Positions 25,337 to 34,455 of a DNA stretch of 64,000 bases are shown here, piece after piece (the first letter of the stretch is position 1; every line of letters starts with the position of its first letter). The position numbers were made by a program, and so were the translations under genes. The DNA is taken from NCBI GenBank assembly GCA_010672965.1, contig JAAHFN010000005.1, forward strand, positions 295,847 to 359,846, given 5' to 3'. The notes beneath the pieces were generated by a model. It did not search any database. It was given only the letters and a program-made list of their open reading frames with translations, and had not been told where the DNA came from. The DNA is from Oscillatoria sp. SIO1A7 (GTDB lineage: Bacteria; Cyanobacteriota; Cyanobacteriia; Cyanobacteriales; Laspinemataceae).

Positions 25337-27691
25337 TTAATTGCTCGGGTATTGCTGTAGTTGCTCGATTTGATATTGAGCGTCGTTGTAACAACCCGTT
25401 TTTCCTTGATCCAGACAGAGCTTGCCCCCTTGGCGAAAATCCTCGATCGCTCCTTCGCGATCGCCGAGCTTGACCCGAATCATTCCCCTATGATAGTGAG
25501 CCAAATCGTAGTTTGGCTTGAGGCGAATGGCTTGAGTGTAATCCACCAAAGCCTCGCCATAGTCTCCTATGTCTGCATATACTTTACCGCGATTTGTGAA
25601 AGCTACGGCATCGTCGGGTCGCAGCCGAATTGCCTCTGTGTAGTCCTCTATTGCTCCAGGGCTATCCCCAGCCGCCGCCCGTGCTAGGCCCCTATTTACA
25701 TAGGCTTTCGTATTTTTGGGATTTACCTGAATCGCTTGAGTGCAATCGGCGATCGCTTTGGCATATTCGGCGATATTCATATAAGCAATGCATCGGTTAT
25801 CATAGGCTGCGGTATCCAAAGGATTCAGTTCTATTGCCCGAGTACAATCGGCGCTAGCTTTTTCATACTCTCCCAAATTCAAATAGGCACCGCATCGATT
25901 GGCATATATGGCACCATTCTCCGGCGTTAGCTGAATCGCTTCTGTATAATCCTCCATCGCTCCCTGATAGTCGGCCAAAAAGAAGCGAGCCCTACCCCGA
26001 GAGTAGTAAGCATCGGCATTGTTCGGCTCCAGAGTAATTGCTTGAGTATAATCCGCGATCGCCGCCTGCTTGTTGCCATCCGCCGAATGAGACAAACCTC
26101 GGCTGATATATGCCGTCGCCAGATCGTCGATATTGCGCTGAATTGCCTCGGTATAGTCTGCGATCGCTGCACTGTAGTTTCCTAAATTATGATAGGCCAC
26201 CGCTCTCTTATAGTAGGCATCGCGATCGGTCGGCTCTATCTCGATAACCTTGCTATAATCCTCAACTGCTGCTCCATAGTTCCCGGCTTCATCATTAGCT
26301 AAGCCACGGTTATAATAAGCATTAACGTATTCTGGCTTCAGTTTAATTGCTGCGGTGTAATCCTCAATAGCCTCCTTATAATTTCTCAAATCGAATTGGG
26401 CATTTCCCCGCTTGTGGTAAGCTTCATGGTTATTGGGATTCAGCTCTATAGCCTTGTTATACTCCTGAATTGCTCCTTGATTGTCTCCGCTACCGGATCG
26501 CTGCTGACCGCTGCCAAGCAACTCTTGAAAATGATTTTTCCTAGCGTAAGTGCTGTAGAAAGTCCAGCCCAAGATAAGCGCCAAAAGCAGGGCTACTGCC
26601 GCGCCGACTCGGGCGATCGGCACCCCGATCCAATTTTGCTGTTTGCCCCCAGACTCCGGCTGCGAAGCTTCATTGGCAATAGGCTCTGCCTTCTTCTTGC
26701 CATCCTGTTGCCATTCTGCTGGCAATTGCCCAGTCGTTTGCCCAGTCGTTTGCCCATTGGTTTGCCCAGCAGTCGTTTGCGCGCTCGATTGGGGTACTGG
26801 TGGCGGTGGCGGCGGTACTTGAGAACGGATTTTTACCCTTCTCAAATCTGCCATAACCTCCTTCGCCGATTTATATCGTTGCAGCGGGTCTGGAGAAACC
26901 ATTTTATCTATAACATCTGCTAGCCCTGCTCTGACCTCAACCCTATGGCGCCAGATTATTGTGCCAGCAGTTCCGTTGTTTTCTAGCGGCAGTTTGCTGA
27001 GGTCATCTATAGATAAACCGACTAAAGCCTGAATTCCAATGGCTCCTACTGCATGGATATCCTGAGCATAACCCCGTTCCTCCTCGGTTTTTTCCTGGGG
27101 CAAATAGGTCTGGGTTATGCCGACTCCCACCTCCGGTATCGAGCGATCGCCATTGAGAAGCTCTTCCCCATCAGCACCGAGCCATTTAAAGTCAATCAAG
27201 ACTAACTTCCCAGTTACTTGATGTCTGATTAAATTCTCTGGTTTAATATTTCCGTGGGTAATCTCATTGCTATGTACGAATATCAAGATTTCTAAAATCT
27301 CTTCTAACAAAGCTACTGTTTTTTCCTCCCCTAGGGGTTGACCGGGGAACAGTTCGCTATCCAGGCCCGAACCAGGAATATATTCTTCTACTACATAGAA
27401 CTCTTCCTCTTCTTCAAAAAACGCTAATAACTGAGGAATCTGGTTATTTTTCCCCAGTTTTTCAATAGATTCTGCCTTCTGCTTGACAATTAGCTCTATC
27501 GGGTGCAGGTTTTTTGGTTGCTCGCCTGTTGGCCTTAGTTGCCTGACCACGCATTGGGGATACCCCGGTCGGTGAGTATCCGCCGCTAAATAAGTCTGTC
27601 CAAAAGCGCCCGAGCCTAGGACTTTGACAATTCGGTATCGTCTATCTAAAAGTTGTCCTATATTAATATTCATTGCTGCACCCAGCGCCAT
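25337..27691 (-). CDS. TPR protein with degenerate (pseudo)kinase domain
   Basis: 784 aa. The N-terminal kinase-like domain aligns with the neighbouring kinase, but the key residues are changed. The ATP-binding Lys is Arg50 (CVVRQLRP), the HRD motif is HGN at 146-148 (ITHGNIKPENLI), and DFG is DFK at 167-169. The Gly loop LGSGAFGQTYLA remains. A membrane segment (VGAAVALLLALILGWTFYST) follows a Gln/Thr-rich linker with a poly-Pro stretch, and then come about eleven TPR repeats. It probably serves as a scaffold or signal receptor rather than an enzyme. The in-frame ATG at 27673 (MNINIGQLLDRRYRI) is an equally good start. Its own promoter must lie in the repeat-rich spacer upstream. Confidence 0.88.
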   Translation of the reverse strand: MALGAAMNINIGQLLDRRYRIVKVLGSGAFGQTYLAADTHRPGYPQCVVRQLRPTGEQPKNLHPIELIVKQKAESIEKLGKNNQIPQLLAFFEEEEEFYVVEEYIPGSGLDSELFPGQPLGEEKTVALLEEILEILIFVHSNEITHGNIKPENLIRHQVTGKLVLIDFKWLGADGEELLNGDRSIPEVGVGITQTYLPQEKTEEERGYAQDIHAVGAIGIQALVGLSIDDLSKLPLENNGTAGTIIWRHRVEVRAGLADVIDKMVSPDPLQRYKSAKEVMADLRRVKIRSQVPPPPPPVPQSSAQTTAGQTNGQTTGQTTGQLPAEWQQDGKKKAEPIANEASQPESGGKQQNWIGVPIARVGAAVALLLALILGWTFYSTYARKNHFQELLGSGQQRSGSGDNQGAIQEYNKAIELNPNNHEAYHKRGNAQFDLRNYKEAIEDYTAAIKLKPEYVNAYYNRGLANDEAGNYGAAVEDYSKVIEIEPTDRDAYYKRAVAYHNLGNYSAAIADYTEAIQRNIDDLATAYISRGLSHSADGNKQAAIADYTQAITLEPNNADAYYSRGRARFFLADYQGAMEDYTEAIQLTPENGAIYANRCGAYLNLGEYEKASADCTRAIELNPLDTAAYDNRCIAYMNIAEYAKAIADCTQAIQVNPKNTKAYVNRGLARAAAGDSPGAIEDYTEAIRLRPDDAVAFTNRGKVYADIGDYGEALVDYTQAIRLKPNYDLAHYHRGMIRVKLGDREGAIEDFRQGGKLCLDQGKTGCYNDAQYQIEQLQQYPSN

Positions 27692-28132
27692 ATTTGTTTG
27701 TGATTATGACATTGTTGTTCTGGAGTACCGCTTTCTCCAAGAGTCCTCGCGTTGGCGCGATCGCGCTTTGCGCCTCTGGGCTTGCGATCGTCGCGCCGAG
27801 CTGGGTAACGGGGACTGGCGCGATGCGGAGGGCGTACCCTCGACAATCGCACCCCAGCTTGCCCAACTCTTGCCCAACTTCTTGCCCAATTGCCCAGCCT
27901 TTTGCCAACCTCTTGCCCAACAGAATTACAGGAAGGATTGAACTTCAACTGTATGGGCTTGCCTCTCGCACCTCTGACATAGCTGCCGAATGAATAGGCA
28001 GGAGATAAAGAACCACTATCAAGTAGTATATCCAGTTCGGCCTTACCTTGAGTTTTTTAGACCCGATTTATTACGCATTAAAAGCTAAAACCATCTGAAA
28101 TTTACCTACAATTATGGCTCCCTACACTAGGA
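27692..28132. other. Spacer upstream of the pseudokinase gene
   Basis: No gene is supported, although several long frames exist on both strands. It contains a run of TTGCCCAACT-like units (about 27860-27925) and GC-rich stretches. The long frames are by-products of these repeats. Confidence 0.45.
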
Positions 28133-28217
28133 CCGCCATAATTTTAGAGCCGCCATAATTTTAGAGCCGCCATAATTTTAGAGCCGCCATAATTTTAGGG
28201 CCGCCATAATTTTAGGG
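28133..28217. repeat. Five tandem copies of a 17-bp unit
   Basis: The unit ccgccataattttagag is repeated five times without gaps; the last two copies have g in place of a at the penultimate base. The array ends exactly where the 28217-28404 element begins. Confidence 0.9.
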
Positions 28218-28404
28218 TAGGGTGTTGACTCTGGAGGTTTTTCAATTCCTTAGGTGACATTTGGGGATCGAGAGTATCCTTCCCAGTTGTAAATCCCGAA
28301 ACCCCTAGCAGCCAGGAAGTCCTAGTGATAGATAGGAGTAGAATGCATGAGGTTTTCCTACACCCTACACCCCCTACACCCTACACCCTACACCCCACAC
28401 CCTA
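28217..28404. mobile_element. Second copy of the TAGGGTGTTG element
   Basis: It begins GTAGGGTGTTGACTCTG and ends CACACCCTAG. It shares TTAGGTGACATTTGGGGATCG-type interior and a CCCTACACC run with the copy at 16551-16716, but is 22 bp longer because the CCCTACA run is expanded. No clear target duplication is seen. Confidence 0.7.
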
Positions 28405-28502
28405 GTGTAGGGACAACGACGAGCAGTTGAAAATCAGCTAACTATTAGTTGGTAATTAGCTATTGCGATTTTAGCGCTAGATTGAAAATGGAGACGAGGA
28501 AA

Positions 28503-29909
28503 ATGTCCGCAAAACTGCTGCTCCAAGGGGAAACGATCGCGGCAATTGCCACTGCTATCGTCCCCGAGCAAGGCAGTATCGGGATCGTGCGACTTTCTGG
28601 AGCTACGGCCCTGGCCATAGCCAAAACCCTATTTCATGCCCCCGGGCGGCAACCCTGGGAAAGTCACCGCATCCTTTATGGCACTATTCGCCATCCCCAA
28701 ACAAAGAAAATTGTAGATGAAGCCCTATTGCTAATTATGAAAGCCCCTCGCTCTTATACGCGAGAAGATGTAGTGGAGTTTCACTGCCACGGGGGCATTA
28801 TACCAGTACAGGAGGTGCTGCAACTATGCGTAGAACGAGGAGCTAGACTGGCAGGGCCAGGAGAGTTCACTCTTCGCGCCTTCCTTAATGGGCGACTGGA
28901 CTTGACCCAAGCAGAAAGCGTTGCCGAGCTGGTCGGCTCCCGATCGAAAGCAGCGGCAGCAGCGGCTCTGGCTGGTATCGAAGGCAAATTAGCCAATCCC
29001 ATTCGCACCGCTCGCGATCGCTGTCTCGATATCCTGACAGAAATCGAAGCTCGGATTGACTTTGAAGAAGATTTGCCACCACTAGATGAAGGTGCAATTA
29101 TAACACAGCTAGAGCAAATGGTAGCAGAATTGTCCCGATTGCTGGCTACTGCCGGTCAAGGAGAACTGTTGCGATCGGGGTTGAAAGTCGCCATTGTCGG
29201 TCGTCCTAATGTTGGCAAATCTAGCTTGTTGAATGCTTGGAGCCAGAGCGATCGCGCTATTGTCACCGATCTCCCGGGCACTACTCGCGATGTCGTCGAA
29301 TCGGAACTCGTAGTGAAAGGTATCCCCGTGCATGTTCTGGATACTGCCGGCATCCGCCATACCTCCGATCGGGTCGAAATGATTGGGGTGGAGCGATCGC
29401 ATCGGGCTGCCGAAAATGCCGATTTTGTTTTGCTGGTTATAGACGCCCAAGCAGGCTGGACCCAAAGCGATCGAGATATTTATTATCTAGTCCAGGATCG
29501 CCCGCTCGTTCTCGTCCTTAATAAAATAGATCTGCTAGAAAATCCTTCAGAGGCGATCGCTCTAGCTGCTGGTAGCTCTTCGATACCTGGCGATCGCATT
29601 GTTGCTACTTCTGCCCCTCGCAACCAAGGCATCGAAGATTTAGAAAATGCTATTTTAAATGCCGTTAATGCTGGAGACTTGCAAGCGGCCAATCTAGATT
29701 TGGCTATTAACTCGCGCCAAGCCGCCGCCCTAACTCGCGCCCTAGCTTCCCTCGAACGAGTCCTTGAAACTATTGGCGATCGACTGCCCCTCGACTTCTG
29801 GACTATCGACTTGCGCGGCGCTATTGGCGCTTTAGGAGAAATTACCGGAGAGGAGGCAACGGAATCCCTGCTAGATAGAATTTTTAGTCGTTTTTGTATT
29901 GGCAAATAA
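28503..29909 (+). CDS. mnmE: tRNA modification GTPase MnmE
   Basis: 468 aa. With MnmG it installs the 5-carboxymethylaminomethyl group on wobble U34. The N-terminal formyl-THF-binding domain is [32 protein letters not shown] and [19 protein letters not shown] follow. The G domain carries [31 protein letters not shown] and NKIDLL. The chain ends in the diagnostic CIGK. The start at 28503 has GAGG 6 nt upstream; the frame open to 28449 adds residues not seen in the family. Confidence 0.95.
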   Translation: MSAKLLLQGETIAAIATAIVPEQGSIGIVRLSGATALAIAKTLFHAPGRQPWESHRILYGTIRHPQTKKIVDEALLLIMKAPRSYTREDVVEFHCHGGIIPVQEVLQLCVERGARLAGPGEFTLRAFLNGRLDLTQAESVAELVGSRSKAAAAAALAGIEGKLANPIRTARDRCLDILTEIEARIDFEEDLPPLDEGAIITQLEQMVAELSRLLATAGQGELLRSGLKVAIVGRPNVGKSSLLNAWSQSDRAIVTDLPGTTRDVVESELVVKGIPVHVLDTAGIRHTSDRVEMIGVERSHRAAENADFVLLVIDAQAGWTQSDRDIYYLVQDRPLVLVLNKIDLLENPSEAIALAAGSSSIPGDRIVATSAPRNQGIEDLENAILNAVNAGDLQAANLDLAINSRQAAALTRALASLERVLETIGDRLPLDFWTIDLRGAIGALGEITGEEATESLLDRIFSRFCIGK

Positions 29910-29946
29910 ACTTATATCAAATCTGGCTAATTACTCGCAAATACCT

Positions 29947-30075
29947 AGCAATAGCTTCTAGTGTGAGTGAGAAACCCGGTTTTTTGGAAAAACCGGGTTT
30001 CTGGGGTTTCTGGCCTCAGCAATAGCTTCTGGTGTGAGTGAGAAACCCTGTTTGTTGGAAAAACCGGGGTTCTTG
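29947..30075. repeat. Tandem hairpin repeat with AGAAACCCGGTTTTT stems
   Basis: A 58-bp unit (AGCAATAGCTTCT, GTGTGAGTGAGAAACCC) occurs at 29947 and again at 30018 with a few changes. Each forms an AGAAACCCGGTTTTT / AAAAACCGGGTTTCT hairpin; the first (29970-30001) could terminate mnmE. The stem recurs at 60092-60124. Confidence 0.7.
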
Positions 30076-30155
30076 GGTTTCTGGGAAGATCTGCATAAGT
30101 CCTCATAAAAATCGGTTACAATCTTAACTAGAGCTAGAAACCCGGTTTTTTGAAC

Positions 30156-30356
30156 AATACCTTCGCCATTTTACCGTAGGGTCAGATCCCCCCAACCCCC
30201 CTTAGAAAGGGGGGCTATGGTCAAAGGCGTCAATAGCCCCCCAATTTATCGGGGGGTTGGGGGGATCTGACGTTGGTATTAGACCTCGCATTTGTTGTGT
30301 TTCGTTCCCGAGCCGCTCCCTACAAATAAGGTGTTTTTGCGTTTTGGCGAAGGTAT
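30156..30356. repeat. AATACCTTCGCCA-bounded element enclosing a 21-bp palindrome
   Basis: The ends AATACCTTCGCCA (30156) and TGGCGAAGGTATT (ends 30356) are inverted. Nested inside is a perfect long palindrome at 30181-30271 with arms GTCAGATCCCCCCAACCCCCC-type and its complement, plus a third inner stem AGGGGGGCTAT. The same outer ends recur at 62557-62616. Confidence 0.7.
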
Positions 30357-30404
30357 TTTTAAAAAAACCGGGTTTCTCATATATCGCGCATTTAGGATTG
30401 CTAT

Positions 30405-31217
30405 ATGACTTCCCTACCAACTCCATTGCAATCTATACTAATGCCTGGGCAGAATTTGCCGACCATGTACGATCTGCCCAGCGAACATATAGAAGAACCT
30501 GCTTTCCCCGACGGACTTCGTTTTTTGCAAGCGATGCTGCTGATGCTGACCTTTATGCCCCCCAACTGGGAAAAAGACATGGTTTTCAGCGCAGCAGATC
30601 TGCATCTGTATTACGATGCGAACCATCCCAAATGGTACAAGTGCCCGGACTGGTTTGGGGTCGTGGGCGTGCCGCGACTGTATCAAGAGCGCGACAGTCG
30701 TTTGAGCTATGTGATTTGGCAAGAAAAGGTCAGCCCCTTCGTAGTAATAGAGTTCTTGCCTCCGGGAACGGAGGACGAAGATCTAGGTAACAGGACTCCC
30801 CAGCCGGGAAGGCCGCCGCTCAAGTGGGAGGTTTACGAGCAGATTCTGCGAGTACCTTATTATGTGGTGTTCAGCCGCTATACTAATGAGATGCAAGCGT
30901 TTCGCCTGATTAATAATCGCTATCAACCAGCTCCCCTAACCCAGGGACGCTTGCTCGTTCCAGAACTGCAGTTAAGTCTGGGCTTGTGGCAGGGAGTCTA
31001 TCGCAGTCTCGATCGCCTATGGTTGCGCTGGATGACTTTGGCCGGAGATGTAGTTTCCCTCGATAGCGAGGAACTTATCGAAGCACAAGAACAAATTACC
31101 GAAGCAAGGGAACGCATAATCGAGGAACGGGAACGTGCGATCGCTGCCGAGGAAAAAAACGAACAATTGAAGGCGCTACTGCTAGAAATGGGCGTTGACC
31201 CAGAACGGTTGCCTTAA
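30405..31217 (+). CDS. Uma2 (DUF820) family putative endonuclease
   Basis: 270 aa. The PD-(D/E)XK-fold family is greatly expanded in cyanobacteria; substrates are unknown. ADLHLYYD, KCPDWFGVVGVPRL (Pro-Asp of the core), SPFVVIEFLPPGTEDEDLG (core Glu) and LKWEVYEQILRVPYYVVFSR (Lys then Tyr) follow the family order. A charged coiled-coil tail (EAQEQITEARERIIEERERA) ends with MGVDPERLP, common in these proteins. The spacer upstream is composed of repeat elements. Confidence 0.82.
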   Translation: MTSLPTPLQSILMPGQNLPTMYDLPSEHIEEPAFPDGLRFLQAMLLMLTFMPPNWEKDMVFSAADLHLYYDANHPKWYKCPDWFGVVGVPRLYQERDSRLSYVIWQEKVSPFVVIEFLPPGTEDEDLGNRTPQPGRPPLKWEVYEQILRVPYYVVFSRYTNEMQAFRLINNRYQPAPLTQGRLLVPELQLSLGLWQGVYRSLDRLWLRWMTLAGDVVSLDSEELIEAQEQITEARERIIEERERAIAAEEKNEQLKALLLEMGVDPERLP

Positions 31218-31249
31218 GCCCGATTTGTCTGGATTACCTGGACTACTGT

Positions 31250-31545
31250 AATATAAAATCCGGCTAATTACTCACAAATCCCGTAGGGTTCCCGGGGAGC
31301 GCCTTCCGCCTTCCACCTTCCGCCCCAGACCAACCGGGGCAGCCACGGGGGGACTGCCCCTACAGGATTTATGGGTAATTAATAGGACTAGATCTAATAC
31401 CAAATCCGTTTAATCAACCTAGAAAAGTTAATTCTTGCGTAGGACGGGCGTCCCGCCTGTCCGCCAGGGCTCGGGAGGGACAGGCGGGATGCCCTTCCTA
31501 CGGGATTTAAAATTTTTTTACGAGCATTTAATCGGACTATATCTA
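31250..31545. repeat. Two back-to-back AAATCCGGTTAA-type elements
   Basis: The first (31250-31395) opens AATATAAAATCCGGCTAATTA and closes with GTAATTAATAGGACTAGAT, enclosing GGGGCAGCCACGGGGGG. The second (31396-31545) opens AATACCAAATCCGTTTAATC and closes TTTAATCGGACTATATCT, enclosing the GTAGGACGGGCGTCCCGCC palindrome. They fill almost the whole spacer between the Uma2-like gene and hpd. Confidence 0.7.
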
Positions 31546-32736
31546 ACTCATGGCCAAGAGATTATTTCTTTTTGACTGCTCTAGTTCTATTGCTTCAAAC
31601 AAGGCGCGAAAGTTATTTTGGCCGAAGCCATAAGCACCGCCGCGCCGGGAAATAAACTCGAAAAAGAATGTAGGTTCTTTGAAAATGGGCTGGGTAAATA
31701 TTTGCAGCAACAGATTGCTGGGAGAATCTCGCTTGACTTCTAGCAAAATTTGCAGCTCTTCAATACAGTTCCATTCTCTCTCGTCTAGGGGCACCGGGAT
31801 ATCCTCGCAGCGCTGCCGCAACTGTCGATAGTAGGTGGGCGGCGCTGACAAAAAAGATAAACCGCGATCGCGCAACAGAGCAACTGTTTCGACAAGGTTC
31901 GTTACTCTAAGGGCAATATGCTGGATGCCAGAACCCCTATTCCAATCCAGAAATTCCTGAATTTGAGAATTCGCCGATGTCGGTTCGTTAATATTCAACC
32001 AAAAGCGATCGCTTTTCTCCTCTAGCACTTGGCTGTACAATCCCGAGCGTTCGGTCTGAATATCAAATACTTGCTTGACCTGGAACCCAAAAAGCTTTTG
32101 ATAATAGCAAGAAGCTTTCTCTAAATCCCCACTCGCAACATTCAAAACCAAATGATCTATTGCAAAATCAATACTGCCCGGGGATAAATACGACCGGGCA
32201 GTTCTGGCTACATGACTTGACAGTTTCTTAGATTCTAGCTCGATCGCTTCCCCTATCTCTATTTGGCAGCCATCTGCTTCTAGGGCAAGAATAAAATGGT
32301 AAAACTCTTCAATACTTTCCGGTCTGATTTCCTTCTCTATCTTGGGGTCTATTTCAGTTTCGATTAAAGTATGACTCAGAGAACCCCAACCTCTAATTTT
32401 TGCCCATTTTACGGTTCCTATCTCGAAGCTACGTTTTTGAAGGGGTTGCAAAAGGTCTCCCGCTCCGATCGCTTTGGTCAAAAAAGACTCTAAATCGCGA
32501 ACCCGGAAAGCCACATCGGCAATTCCATCTGGGTGAGATTCTAGGTAGCGAGCTACTGGACTCGATGAAGTCAATGGGGAGGACACCAGCCAATAAACCG
32601 AGCCGCCCAGAAGAATTTCCGTCCGGGCGTTATCGCTTTTTATACTGCCAATGGGTTGAAACCCCATCCGCTGCCTAAACCATTCCCTTCTTTCTGCTGC
32701 GTCTTTAACGTAGAAATGAATGCGATCGATTTCCAT
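31543..32736 (-). CDS. hpd: 4-hydroxyphenylpyruvate dioxygenase
   Basis: 397 aa. Fe(II) enzyme converting 4-hydroxyphenylpyruvate to homogentisate, which feeds tocopherol and possibly tyrosine degradation. It contains two vicinal-oxygen-chelate modules. The iron ligands are visible as His195 (DHLVLNV), His273 (QHIALRV) and Glu360 (FFEFISRRG, a family hallmark). The start ATG at 32736 (MEIDRIHFYV) fits the family better than the frame's first ATG 20 codons upstream. Its stop codon falls at the edge of a repeat element. Confidence 0.88.
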   Translation of the reverse strand: MEIDRIHFYVKDAAERREWFRQRMGFQPIGSIKSDNARTEILLGGSVYWLVSSPLTSSSPVARYLESHPDGIADVAFRVRDLESFLTKAIGAGDLLQPLQKRSFEIGTVKWAKIRGWGSLSHTLIETEIDPKIEKEIRPESIEEFYHFILALEADGCQIEIGEAIELESKKLSSHVARTARSYLSPGSIDFAIDHLVLNVASGDLEKASCYYQKLFGFQVKQVFDIQTERSGLYSQVLEEKSDRFWLNINEPTSANSQIQEFLDWNRGSGIQHIALRVTNLVETVALLRDRGLSFLSAPPTYYRQLRQRCEDIPVPLDEREWNCIEELQILLEVKRDSPSNLLLQIFTQPIFKEPTFFFEFISRRGGAYGFGQNNFRALFEAIELEQSKRNNLLAMS

Positions 32737-32804
32737 AGTCTTTTCTTTGAGAGTTCTGAGTTTTAAGTTCTTAGCTTGAGAAGTTTTAAATTTCAATTTT
32801 TATA

Positions 32805-33145
32805 ACCCCCGTAGGACGGGCGTCCCGCCTGTCCACGCCTGTCCCTATCTCACAAACTAGGGACAGGCGGGACGCCCGTCCTACGGGAGGGCTTGACTTT
32901 TTTTAGGGCTATGAAACAAATTTGATATTATAAATAGAGATCTTGTCAGCGATCGCCTGCAAAGCACAAGGAAATTCTATAGCAATTTGGTACGGGCGAT
33001 CGCTGGCTTCTGTGCCTCCTCGAACTCAGAACTCAAAACTCCGGTTAGCTCGAACTCAAAACTTCGGTTAGCTCGAACTCAAAACTCCGGTTAGCTCGAA
33101 CTTAAAACTCAAAACTTAAAACTCAAAACTCAAAACTCAAAACTT
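32805..33145. repeat. Palindrome plus CTCGAACTCAAAACT tandem array
   Basis: 32812-32890 is a GTAGGACGGGCGTCCCGCC palindrome with arms about 70 bp apart. 33016-33145 holds about four copies of a 26-bp unit (CTCGAACTCAAAACTCCGGT and close variants), which grade into CTCAAAACT heptamer/nonamer repeats ending just before the stop codon of the next minus-strand gene. Confidence 0.75.
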
Positions 33146-33155
33146 ATTTTAGGGC

Positions 33156-34334
33156 CTACAAACAAGAAAATGTAGCTTCAATCAAGCGCTTGGCGCAAGG
33201 CCCTTCATCGACTGCGTTGGCCATGCGATTGGGAGCATAACCAAAGCCGACCTTAACATCTGGATCGCCTAAGCCAATACTGCCGCCAGCGCCGGGGCCG
33301 CCAAAACAATTTGGATTTCCATTCAGATTGTAGGTTGGGTTGGACAAAACCAGCCCCAGGCCGTGACGAAAAGGCGAGTTTAAGATTGCATCGACTCCAT
33401 GCCAATGTTCTTTAACTGCTTCTTCTAAAAGGTTTTTGCTAATTAGCTCTTTTCCTTCTATCTTGCCGCCATTTGCCAGTCCGCCATAAATCCGAGCTAA
33501 GGCGCGAGCATTACCATGTCCGATGGAGGGAATGCCCCAAGTGCGAAATTGCCTGGAGTTGAAGATTTGACCGAAGTCTGCCCGAGGAAAAGGAGCCCAT
33601 GCCCGTCCTATTTTTGTCCTGGTATTGCGCAAGGCTTGGGCGAAAGGCTGGCGATCGCTAGCATATACATCCGAGCAGCGAGCTTGTTCCTCCGCCGAGA
33701 GAATAAAGCGATAATCTATATCAAACTTGGTGGCTATTTCTTCGCGCCAAAAGGAATCAATCGACTGACCGGTAACTTTTGTAACCAGTCCCCCTACCAG
33801 CAGACCCATCGTGAAAGTATGGTAGCCCGGATTTTGCCCCGGTTCCCAGCTAGGCACTTGTTGCTCGATTGCTTTATATAGTCCCGAAGTATCGAATAGG
33901 GAACCAGTTGGAGCGCCATCCAAAAATGGCAAGCTAGCCTGGTGCGCCAACATTTGCCGAACGGTAATTGCTTCTTTGCCCCCTTGGGCGAACTCCGGCC
34001 AATAAGTGGCGATCGCCTCATCCAGCTCTACCAAACCACGGTCAACTAGGAGCAATACGCACAAAGCGCCCATGCCTTTGCCCGTGGACATCATGCAAAC
34101 AATCGTATCCTCTTGCCAAGGTTGGCTGCGATCGCTATCTTGATAGCCACCCCACAGATCTACGACTATTTGACCTGCTACCACGGCGCAAACGCTCGCA
34201 CCCAGTTCTTGCCCGGAGGCCAAGTTTGCTGCGAACGCATCATAGACCGCCTGAAAGGATGGATGGCAGAAGCCGCTAATTTTAACTTCAGAAGTTAGCG
34301 CATTCGAGGATGGGAGCGTTAGAGCAATTGTCAT
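33156..34334 (-). CDS. Serine beta-lactamase-like hydrolase (class C/EstB type)
   Basis: 392 aa, no signal peptide. The catalytic SxxK is Ser83-Thr-Gly-Lys86 (MMSTGKGM), and the second motif Tyr171 is in GYHTFTMG. The Gly-rich C-terminal stretch GGPGAGGSIGLGDPD, then FGYAPNRM, matches the EstB/beta-lactamase esterase subgroup (HGLGLVL precedes it). Without an export signal it is more likely a cytosolic esterase or peptidase than a resistance enzyme. It reads on the same strand as hpd and the SagB-like gene, but spacers are too long for obvious coupling. Confidence 0.85.
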   Translation of the reverse strand: MTIALTLPSSNALTSEVKISGFCHPSFQAVYDAFAANLASGQELGASVCAVVAGQIVVDLWGGYQDSDRSQPWQEDTIVCMMSTGKGMGALCVLLLVDRGLVELDEAIATYWPEFAQGGKEAITVRQMLAHQASLPFLDGAPTGSLFDTSGLYKAIEQQVPSWEPGQNPGYHTFTMGLLVGGLVTKVTGQSIDSFWREEIATKFDIDYRFILSAEEQARCSDVYASDRQPFAQALRNTRTKIGRAWAPFPRADFGQIFNSRQFRTWGIPSIGHGNARALARIYGGLANGGKIEGKELISKNLLEEAVKEHWHGVDAILNSPFRHGLGLVLSNPTYNLNGNPNCFGGPGAGGSIGLGDPDVKVGFGYAPNRMANAVDEGPCAKRLIEATFSCL

Positions 34335-34455
34335 AGAGTCCTAGTTAACCTAAATTTTTTCTTCTACACAAAAGTTTATATTTGCATCGCCTCTCAACTC
34401 TATTTAAAAAAATTATTGCACCTATAAGCAATACTTATCAATCTTGTAGAGTCCT

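Noticed and set aside
27663-27993. Several overlapping frames on both strands upstream of the pseudokinase
   Set aside because: They are low-complexity, lack ribosome sites and have no family resemblance; they come from TTGCCCAACT-type repeats.
28133-28217. Tandem 17-bp array as a possible CRISPR
   Set aside because: The units are directly adjacent with no spacers, and no cas genes are present in the window.
33156-34334. Antibiotic-resistance beta-lactamase
   Set aside because: It has SxxK and the Tyr motif but no export signal, and resembles the EstB esterase subgroup more.
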